Assembly (NCBI GenBank): GCA_021545665.1
Contig: JAJRTX010000117.1
Coordinates: 1 to 13,766 of the forward strand
DNA from: Zetaproteobacteria bacterium
Lineage (GTDB): Bacteria > Pseudomonadota > Zetaproteobacteria > Mariprofundales > Mariprofundaceae
Length of the DNA stretch: 13,766 bases
Reading direction: 5' to 3'
Under the pieces are notes generated by a model. That model had not been told where the DNA came from. It saw only the letters and a program-made list of their open reading frames with translations, and searched no databases. Both the position numbers and the translations under genes were made by a program. Positions 7,686 to 13,766 of this stretch are shown one piece after another; position 1 is the stretch's first letter; each line of letters starts with the position of its first letter.

Positions 7686-8111
7686 ATGACAAATATGAAT
7701 ACCGACTTCAAAGACGCACATGATCGACATTGGCTTGACGCTGAATTATTGTTTTCCAGCAACCGATGGGCCAATGCGGATCATCTTTATGGCCTGGCGG
7801 CAGAATGTGGACTGAAGTGCCTGATGCTTGCCTTTGGTATGACACTTGACCATGGCCATAATATGCCGCAAGATCAGCGGGATAGAAAACATGCCAATGG
7901 TATCTTGGCACGATACGAAACTTACCGCTGTGGTCACCCTCGAGGCGCTCACTATGCACTGCCTGCCAGCAACCCGTTTTCAGACTGGGATGTGTCTCAG
8001 CGTTATGCAAACAGATCCAATTTTGGTCGAATGCGCGCACAATCACACCAGGCTGGCGCCAATACCGTGCGGCAGATGATCAACAAGGCCACCCGGGATG
8101 GATTAATATGA
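7686..8111 (+). CDS. HEPN-like small protein
   Basis: A 141-residue, mostly helical protein. The stretch around residues 27-48 (NRWANADHLYGLAAECGLKC, then LM) resembles the first helices of HEPN-domain proteins, and the later WDVSQRYANR segment (101-110) also occurs in such proteins as I remember them. R115-x5-H121 fits the Rx4-6H pattern of HEPN ribonucleases, though it is a short pattern that can arise by chance. The gene starts 4 bases after the methylase stop. ATG 7686 has GGG only 1 base away; ATG 7695 (138 aa) has GGG at 7682-7684 with 10 bases of spacing, so the true start could be either. Its last four bases overlap the next gene (ATGA at 8108-8111). If it is a HEPN RNase, it would be a natural toxic effector held by the two ATPases that follow. 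This role is inference. Confidence 0.5.
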   Translation: MTNMNTDFKDAHDRHWLDAELLFSSNRWANADHLYGLAAECGLKCLMLAFGMTLDHGHNMPQDQRDRKHANGILARYETYRCGHPRGAHYALPASNPFSDWDVSQRYANRSNFGRMRAQSHQAGANTVRQMINKATRDGLI

Positions 8112-9409
8112 CGACGTTTGATGAAATTATTCCGAAGACAACCGAAGTGCTTCGACGACATAGTGAGCAACTCGAAGCGCTTGGTGAAATTATTCTGAAC
8201 CGCGATCTCAATGGTCGTGTACGGCTTATTGTCCACGAATCTGTGCAGGAAGAACATGACGAGTTTCTCAAAACCCTTTCGCAGGAACTTACCGAGCAGC
8301 TTCAACCTCATGCTTACCCGGCAGATGAATTGTTTCTTTATGAAGAAGACATGGATATTGCCCGCGCCGGGGTTTCTGGCTTCATGCTGGAAGAATTTTC
8401 TAATGTACGGGTTATAGACCGACTGGCGGTTGAAAGCCACTGGAGTGAGATCGCGCCTGAATCGGAAGGTGTTCCTCGTATTGTTTTTTATTCCATAAAA
8501 GGCGGGGTTGGTCGATCAACCGCCCTGGCTGTCACTGCCTGGTCGCTTGCACAAGCGGGCAAACGTGTGCTGGTCATGGATCTGGATCTGGAATCCCCTG
8601 GCTTGTCTTCCGCCTTGCTCCCCGAGGAACGTCGGCCAGCATATGGCATTACCGACTGGTTACTGGAAGACTTGGTCGATAATGGCGATTCTGTGTTCGG
8701 GGATCTCGTGGCAACCAGTGGATTGTCGCATGATGGGACAATCTATGTTGTCCCCTCGCATGGTCAGAACCCTGGAGAATATGTGTCAAAACTGGGGCGC
8801 GTGTGGATGCCAAAACCCGGCATGAATGGTATGTCTGAAAACTGGTCGCAGCGATTGGCGCGTTTGATCAATGCCCTGGAGCAGGAATGGCAGCCCGATG
8901 TCATTCTGCTCGACTCCCGTGCGGGAATCGACGAGGTGGCATCAAGCTGCGTTACTGATCTGGGTGCTTCGCTGGTACTGCTCTTTGCGATCGATGGTGA
9001 TCAAACCTGGTCGGGATACCGTCTGCTGTTCAAATATTGGCAACAGGCCGGTCGAGTTGAAGCCATACGCGAGCGTTTACAACTGGTCGGCGCGATGATC
9101 CCGGATGACGAAACCAGAAAAGACTATTTCGACCGCTTGCGCGAGTCTGCCGCTGATTTGTTTGGAGAGCTTCTTTATGATGAAATTCCACCGGGCGAAC
9201 CGGAGGCCGATTACTTCAGCTTTGATGAGCATAATGTATCCGCGCCACATTATCCCTGGGCAATCAAGTGGAACCGGGGCTTTTCAGCCCTTTATTCTGT
9301 GCATGATCGTTTGGCAGGTCTCGATCAAACCGATGTGGATGCTGTATTCGCGCCATTGCTAGAGGGTATTGACAGCGTGGTTACCGAGAGGGATGAAGTA
9401 AATGATTGA
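8108..9409 (+). CDS. ParA/MinD-like (SIMIBI) P-loop protein with KGGVGRST loop
   Basis: A 433-residue protein. Residues 1-120 form a separate N-terminal region that I do not recognise; it is rich in acidic residues and helices. The P-loop domain begins with IVFYSIKGGVGRST at 125-138, followed by VLVMDLDLESPGLS at 154-167 (the ParA-type Walker A' with D158 and D160) and a Walker-B-like ILLDSRAG near 265-272. The usual P-loop lysine (KGGxGKT) is arginine (R136), while the signature lysine K131 is kept. KGGVGRS versions exist as a subgroup of ParA-like proteins, so this may be a nucleotide-binding switch rather than a fast ATPase. No membrane segment is visible. The gene overlaps the HEPN-like gene by 4 bases and the next gene by 8, so the three are clearly one translation unit. 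Likely role: sensor or regulator of the trio (inference). Confidence 0.7.
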   Translation: MTTFDEIIPKTTEVLRRHSEQLEALGEIILNRDLNGRVRLIVHESVQEEHDEFLKTLSQELTEQLQPHAYPADELFLYEEDMDIARAGVSGFMLEEFSNVRVIDRLAVESHWSEIAPESEGVPRIVFYSIKGGVGRSTALAVTAWSLAQAGKRVLVMDLDLESPGLSSALLPEERRPAYGITDWLLEDLVDNGDSVFGDLVATSGLSHDGTIYVVPSHGQNPGEYVSKLGRVWMPKPGMNGMSENWSQRLARLINALEQEWQPDVILLDSRAGIDEVASSCVTDLGASLVLLFAIDGDQTWSGYRLLFKYWQQAGRVEAIRERLQLVGAMIPDDETRKDYFDRLRESAADLFGELLYDEIPPGEPEADYFSFDEHNVSAPHYPWAIKWNRGFSALYSVHDRLAGLDQTDVDAVFAPLLEGIDSVVTERDEVND

Positions 9410-10838
9410 TCCAGGCAAAGTGCGGCAGGCAATTATTCAAGCCTTGCCTGAGGACACTTCTTATGATGGCTCTGCACCTCCGATAGAACACCTTTATATT
9501 CCTCCTGCGCATCTCAAAGCCTTGCGATTGGAAAGTCAGCTGGTTATCGGTACTCGCGGTGTGGGTAAGTCGGTGTGGACCACCGCGCTTGCCGATACAG
9601 CACTACGGCAACACTTGGGGGCTGAGATACCTGAACTGGAGAAAACAGATATCCAGATTGGCTTCAAGGAATTACCTGATCCCTCTCTTTACCCGGATGC
9701 TGATACCTTTGCCAGCCTTCTTGGTCGTGACTTTGATGCCTACCAGATATGGCGCGCTGTCATCTCGCGCTGGACAGGAAATGTTCTTGAGGAAAACGTT
9801 CCCTCCGATAGCTGGCGCGATACTGCAACCTGGGTGAAAGAAAATCCCGAAGCAGTTGTCAATAGGGTCATTCGTGCCGATCAGGTGTATCAGGCAGAGG
9901 ACAAGCATGGTTTGCTGGTGTTCGATGCCCTGGATCGTTTGAGCAACCGCTGGCAGGTCTTGGATAGTATTGTTCGTGATCTGCTCAGGATCGCACTTTG
10001 GCTCAAACCTTATCGGCGATTATCCGCCAAGATTTTTCTGCGTGAGGATCAACTGGAACGGGTTATCGACTTTCCGGACGCATCCAAGTTGTTGGCAACC
10101 AAGGCTGAGCTGACCTGGGCGCGTCACGATTTACATGGTCTGCTATGGCAGTACTTGCTCAATGCACCTGATAACCACGGAGAGTGCCTGCGTCAGACAT
10201 ATACAGATACAGTTGGAACGGAACCAAGATCCGTGGACGGAAAATGGTCCCTCGTCGAGGAACTCAAGCGGGAAACAAAATCTCAACGGGCGTTGTTCGA
10301 GTCTTTGGCAGGCCCCTGGATGGGCCGTGACCGCCGTCGTGGCGTACCCTATGTCTGGACGGTAGGGCATCTCGCCGATGGGCAGGGACGCACCTCGCCA
10401 CGCTCTTTTCTGGCAGCTATCCGTCAAGCAGCAGAAGACTCCTCCGATCGCTATCCAAGTCATCCTTTTGCACTGCATTATGAAAGCATCAAACGAGGCG
10501 TTCAGAAGGCTTCCGAGATCCGGGTGAATGAGCTTGCAGAAGACTATCCCTGGATCCGGCCCATCCTCAGACCGCTTTCCGGACTGACTGTGCCCATTGC
10601 CTTCGAGGACATCCTGTCCAAGTGGCAAGAAATATCTCCACAGGGTCCTCAAAAGGCAATAGCCAATAATGTTCTCCCTCCGGAGCATGCAGAGCAAGGG
10701 TGGAACGGTGTTCGGGAAGATCTGCTACGATTGGGTGTTTTCGAGATGCGCAAGGATGGCCGAATTGACATGCCCGATCTCTATCGGGTCGGTTTTGGTC
10801 TCGGGCGGCGGGGCGGTGTGAAACCGAAAAAACAATAG
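9402..10838 (+). CDS. P-loop ATPase of unknown family (third gene of trio)
   Basis: A 478-residue protein with a standard Walker A, GTRGVGKS at residues 50-57 (K56), and a Walker-B-like LLVFDALD at 171-178 (D175, D178). The region about 190-270 (RDLLRIALWLKPYRRLSAKI and nearby) reads like the ATPase core's further helices; the rest has no motif I can name. The C-terminal about 90 residues end in a basic tail, GLGRRGGVKPKKQ. A GAGAGGGA Shine-Dalgarno at 9386-9392 is 9 bases before the ATG, which overlaps the end of the ParA-like gene. It could be a STAND-like or signal-transduction ATPase that works with the ParA-like partner. I cannot assign a family, and no helicase or nuclease signature is visible. 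Confidence 0.6.
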   Translation: MIDPGKVRQAIIQALPEDTSYDGSAPPIEHLYIPPAHLKALRLESQLVIGTRGVGKSVWTTALADTALRQHLGAEIPELEKTDIQIGFKELPDPSLYPDADTFASLLGRDFDAYQIWRAVISRWTGNVLEENVPSDSWRDTATWVKENPEAVVNRVIRADQVYQAEDKHGLLVFDALDRLSNRWQVLDSIVRDLLRIALWLKPYRRLSAKIFLREDQLERVIDFPDASKLLATKAELTWARHDLHGLLWQYLLNAPDNHGECLRQTYTDTVGTEPRSVDGKWSLVEELKRETKSQRALFESLAGPWMGRDRRRGVPYVWTVGHLADGQGRTSPRSFLAAIRQAAEDSSDRYPSHPFALHYESIKRGVQKASEIRVNELAEDYPWIRPILRPLSGLTVPIAFEDILSKWQEISPQGPQKAIANNVLPPEHAEQGWNGVREDLLRLGVFEMRKDGRIDMPDLYRVGFGLGRRGGVKPKKQ

Positions 10839-10848
10839 GCTATCATTC

Positions 10849-13590
10849 ATGCCCATCCGCCGCTTCTCTTCCCGCACGCATCAACTTGACCACTCTTTTT
10901 TATTGAGTCACTTTAAAGGTGCGCGCAGTTACAAACGCATAGCGGGATATTTTACCAGTTCCCTGTTTGAGGTGGCCAATGAGCTACTGGAAGCGATTCC
11001 CGATGTAAAAATTGTCTGCAATGTGGATATTCACCCGGATGATCTCAAAATTGCCCAGCTGCGTGAGTCCAAGATGATAGGCCGCTGGAATGAGCAGGAT
11101 ATTGAAACAGAAGCCCTGCTGAATAGAGACAGATACCGTCGCCTTGACAGCTTCCTGGGCAAACATGGTCAGGTAATACGAGTCGCGCCTGATAGCATCT
11201 GTGGGTTTCTCCATGGCAAGGCAGGCGTGATCGAGCTTGAAGATGGCCGCAAACTGAGCTTTATCGGTTCGATGAATGAAACCCGCAGTGGCTGGCAACG
11301 CCACTATGAAATTCTATGGGAAGATGAATCACCGGAAGGTGTCGCCTGGATTGAAGAAGAATTTGAGTTCCTGTGGAATGCGGCACGCCAACTACCCGAT
11401 GCGGTGATTCGAGAAGTACGCCGGCGTGGTTATCGGCGCGAGATTGTCTTTGATGAAATTGATGAAGACGATGATCTGGCCCCTGCGGCACTGATTGAGT
11501 CACCGCTGTATCGCCAGGGATTTTCATTGCAGCCCTGGCAACAGGGTTTTATTTCTGAATGCGTACGCCATTATCACAATCATGGCATTGTGCGTTTATT
11601 ACTGGCGGATGAGGTGGGCCTGGGTAAAACCCTTTCTATGGGCACGGCAGCCTTAAGCCTTTGCCTGTTAAATGACAAGGAAAACAAAAAACGCAAACCC
11701 GTGATTATTTTTGCCCCCGCCACCCTGTGTGAGCAGTGGCAAACTGAAATGATCGATAAGCTGGGTATTCCCTGTGCCCGTTGGCAGACCCAAAAGAAAG
11801 TCTGGCTCGACCCGGACAACAGAATCATTTCACCCGCAGGACGAGAGCATATTGCCAAATGTCCATTACGCATTGGCATTGTCTCCACCGGCTTAATGAT
11901 GCGTGATTCATTGGAAAAAGATTACCTGCTGGGCCTGCGTTATGGGCTGACCATTCTCGACGAAGCCCACAAAGCACGCAGTCGGCAAGGCTTTGGCAAA
12001 AATGCGGGCACGTTTAATGAACTGCTGGCATTTATGCGCGAAGTCGCCGCACGCTCTGATCACGTTATTTTAGGTACGGCCACACCCATTCAAACCCGGC
12101 CAGAGGATTTATGGGATCTGATGGGTATATTGCATCAGGGCCGTGGTAATTTTGTACTGGGCAATGATTTTGCCAAATGGCACCGCCCCAATGAGGTACT
12201 GCCCATTCTCTCCGGCGAACAGGAAGTTAACGAACCGACTTTTGCCTGGGAACTGCTCCGCTCACCGCTGCCGATGGTGGACTCAACTCAGGAGCAACGC
12301 GCCCGCCGATTATTCAGCGCCATTCGCCAGGATTTAAGCCTTGGCCATGAATGGGAAGTATCACGCCCATTAACAGATTTGACCGATGAAACCCGTGAGG
12401 TTCTTGAAGATGAACTATACCGTGACATAGCAGGCGCCAGCTTCTTTCAGCGGGAAAACCCGTTTGTCAGGCATATAGTTTTGCGTAAACGGGTCTCACT
12501 TGAGGATGCGGATCTATTGCCCCGTATTGGGGTCGATGTTCACCCGGACAGAAACCTCTCCAAGGAAGTACATCTGTTTAACAGCCTGTTTGAAAACAAG
12601 GCATTGAGAACCAGTGAAGACTTCCGTCAGGCCTATGCCGAGGCGCGCAATTTCGGTAAAGCCCTGGCCAGGAGCGGCAAAGGCAGTGGCTTTATGAAGA
12701 ACCTGATGGAGCAAAGAATTTGTTCCAGTATTGCAGCAGGCTTGAGTACTGCCAGAATGCTTTTGGCAGGCCGCACACTGGAAGAAGAAAATGACGAACA
12801 GGAAATCGAATTAGCCGTAGACAGCCAGGAAGAACGCGCCGTTCTCGAACGCATGATCGCCCGCCTCGAGCATATTTCTGATGACCCCAAACTTGATGCG
12901 GTGATTCATTATCTTGAAAAAGAAAAATGGATCGATTACGGCGTGATTATCTTCAGTCAGTATTACGATACAGCAAAGTGGATAGCAGACTCACTGGCAA
13001 GTCGCTATCCTGAACAGGCCGTTGGTTTATATGCAGGTGCTGGCCGCAGCCGACTTTATCAGAAATGTGATAGCGTAAACATAGAACGTGAGTCACTGAA
13101 AAACAGGGTAGCTGAACACCAGCTAACCATTATGGTCGCAACCGATGCCGCCTGTGAAGGTCTCAACCTGCAAACCCTCGGTGCTCTGATTAATGTTGAC
13201 CTGCCCTGGAACCCGACAAAACTGGAACAACGCATAGGCCGAATCAAACGCTTTGGTCAGACACGTAAAACAGTCGACATGCTCAACTTAGTCAATGAAG
13301 AGACTGTTGATGAAAAAGTCTATGAACGTCTCTCTGAACGCATGCAGGATCGCTACAACCTGTTCGGCTCACTTCCAGATACGATAAAAGATGAATGGAT
13401 TGAAAACATCGAAACCATGGGTGAGAAAATGGATGAATATATAAATGCCCAGAAAGAAGCCAATGGTTTTGACTTGCGTTATACCGCGACAATGACACCC
13501 TCCGATAAAGACTGGCGGGATTGCTCGGAGGTGCTTTCACGCAGGGACTTTACCGAACTGATGACAGCTGGCTGGGGTGAAACTCGATAA
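10849..13590 (+). CDS. Phospholipase-D-like nuclease fused to SNF2-type helicase, anti-phage
   Basis: A 913-residue two-part protein. The N-terminal domain (about 1-180) carries one PLD-type active-site set: HGKAGV at 122-127 (H122, K124) and FIGSMNET at 138-145 (S141, N143, E144). PLD nucleases usually need two such half-sites, so this one probably acts as a dimer. The helicase part follows: Walker A DEVGLGKT at 254-261 (K260), motif II DEAH at 371-374, GTATPIQTRPEDLW as motif III, then TDAACEGLNLQT near 765-776 and QRIGRIKRFGQ at 794-804 as motifs V and VI. This is the SNF2-like, translocase type. It would move along DNA and cut it, and is the probable effector nuclease of the core system. 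The gene lies 10 bases after the ATPase stop with no clear Shine-Dalgarno. It is the last gene of the operon. Confidence 0.9.
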   Translation: MPIRRFSSRTHQLDHSFLLSHFKGARSYKRIAGYFTSSLFEVANELLEAIPDVKIVCNVDIHPDDLKIAQLRESKMIGRWNEQDIETEALLNRDRYRRLDSFLGKHGQVIRVAPDSICGFLHGKAGVIELEDGRKLSFIGSMNETRSGWQRHYEILWEDESPEGVAWIEEEFEFLWNAARQLPDAVIREVRRRGYRREIVFDEIDEDDDLAPAALIESPLYRQGFSLQPWQQGFISECVRHYHNHGIVRLLLADEVGLGKTLSMGTAALSLCLLNDKENKKRKPVIIFAPATLCEQWQTEMIDKLGIPCARWQTQKKVWLDPDNRIISPAGREHIAKCPLRIGIVSTGLMMRDSLEKDYLLGLRYGLTILDEAHKARSRQGFGKNAGTFNELLAFMREVAARSDHVILGTATPIQTRPEDLWDLMGILHQGRGNFVLGNDFAKWHRPNEVLPILSGEQEVNEPTFAWELLRSPLPMVDSTQEQRARRLFSAIRQDLSLGHEWEVSRPLTDLTDETREVLEDELYRDIAGASFFQRENPFVRHIVLRKRVSLEDADLLPRIGVDVHPDRNLSKEVHLFNSLFENKALRTSEDFRQAYAEARNFGKALARSGKGSGFMKNLMEQRICSSIAAGLSTARMLLAGRTLEEENDEQEIELAVDSQEERAVLERMIARLEHISDDPKLDAVIHYLEKEKWIDYGVIIFSQYYDTAKWIADSLASRYPEQAVGLYAGAGRSRLYQKCDSVNIERESLKNRVAEHQLTIMVATDAACEGLNLQTLGALINVDLPWNPTKLEQRIGRIKRFGQTRKTVDMLNLVNEETVDEKVYERLSERMQDRYNLFGSLPDTIKDEWIENIETMGEKMDEYINAQKEANGFDLRYTATMTPSDKDWRDCSEVLSRRDFTELMTAGWGETR

Positions 13591-13614
13591 GCTGTTATCA
13601 GCTAATTACACCTA

Positions 13615-13644
13615 CGGACCAGGATGTGCTTTCGCCCGTCAGGC
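13615..13644. repeat. Right copy of 30-bp direct repeat bracketing the operon
   Basis: Matches 318-347 at 29 of 30 bases. It covers the stop codon and last codon of the minus-strand gene at 13639 and onward, as attachment sites of integrated elements often do. The two copies are about 13.3 kb apart and enclose the complete defence operon. Confidence 0.7.
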
Positions 13645-13766
13645 GACTTCGGCCAGACTGCGTCCGGTGATTTCTTCCAGAATCCGCAAGGGCGATTTTT
13701 CCGGGTCGTGCATGGCCTGGACGGGAAGATAGAATGTCTGCTCCAGCATGTACTGGCCGGATAGCA
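13639..13766 (-). CDS. C-terminal part of an unrecognised gene, cut by the window edge
   Basis: On the minus strand an open frame enters from the window edge and ends with TGA (complement of 13639-13641). It encodes about 41 residues: LSGQYMLEQTFYLPVQAMHD, then a PEKSPLRILEEITG segment, ending in RSLAEVA. The mix of residues looks like a genuine soluble protein end rather than a random frame, but I do not recognise the family. It is convergent with the defence operon, 48 bases separating the two stop codons. Its end lies inside the 30-bp repeat, so it may be the host gene next to which the island inserted. Confidence concerns its being coding, not its function. Confidence 0.55.
   Translation of the reverse strand, partial: LSGQYMLEQTFYLPVQAMHDPEKSPLRILEEITGRSLAEVA

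Noticed and set aside
10143..10697. Minus-strand frame of 184 residues inside the third trio gene
   Set aside because: Opposite a well-supported coding gene with Walker motifs; its sequence is rich in Cys, Arg and His as shadows often are, and it has no recognisable domain.
893..13590. BREX or DISARM system
   Set aside because: No PglZ, BrxC or BrxL (BREX) and no DUF1998 or DrmA/DrmB-like proteins (DISARM) are seen; the DUF499/DUF3780/DUF1156/PLD-helicase set is a distinct type.
13586..13603. Terminator hairpin after the helicase gene
   Set aside because: Only two competing 5-bp stems (GATAA/TTATC and AGCTG/CAGCT) with no U-run; too weak to call a terminator.

Overview
The window holds one long plus-strand operon (about 699-13590) that looks like a chromosomal anti-phage defence island. 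The host is probably a gammaproteobacterium. This rests on moderate GC, Shine-Dalgarno-led genes, and a REP-type palindrome cluster next to a RAYT-like transposase fragment; the assignment is inference and no species can be named.

Left flank (1-698): a broken minus-strand REP-associated tyrosine transposase start (17-163), then a cluster of REP-like hairpins (about 219-528). Their stems carry different but compensated base pairs. An AT-rich promoter region (about 530-698) follows, with a small palindrome between the proposed -35 and -10 boxes.

Operon: (1) a 64-aa ribbon-helix-helix regulator; (2) a 1041-aa DUF499-type ATPase with a chitobiase-C-terminal-like segment near its end; (3) a DUF3780 protein; (4) a 1008-aa DUF1156-type DNA methyltransferase with a DPPY motif; (5) a 141-aa HEPN-like protein; (6) a 433-aa ParA/MinD-like P-loop protein with an unusual KGGVGRST loop; (7) a 478-aa second P-loop ATPase; (8) a 913-aa phospholipase-D-like nuclease fused to an SNF2-type helicase. 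Genes 2, 3, 4 and 8 form a known defence core of ATPase, accessory protein, methylase and PLD-helicase. From memory it resembles systems called Hma-like or 'anti-phage-associated DUF499/DUF3780/DUF1156'. Genes 5-7 are overlapping or tightly joined and sit as a cassette between methylase and helicase; I do not recognise them as a standard part of that core. They are the best candidate here for an undescribed module.

Likely working model (inference): the methylase marks self DNA, the DUF499 ATPase and PLD-helicase sense and cut unmodified DNA, and the HEPN/ParA/ATPase trio adds a regulated second response, possibly RNA cleavage. The RHH protein would repress the whole operon.

Right flank: the operon converges on the 3' end of an unrecognised minus-strand gene (13639 to the window edge). 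A 30-bp direct repeat with one mismatch lies at 318-347 and again at 13615-13644, where it covers that gene's stop codon. The two copies bracket the whole operon and may mark the edges of an inserted island.
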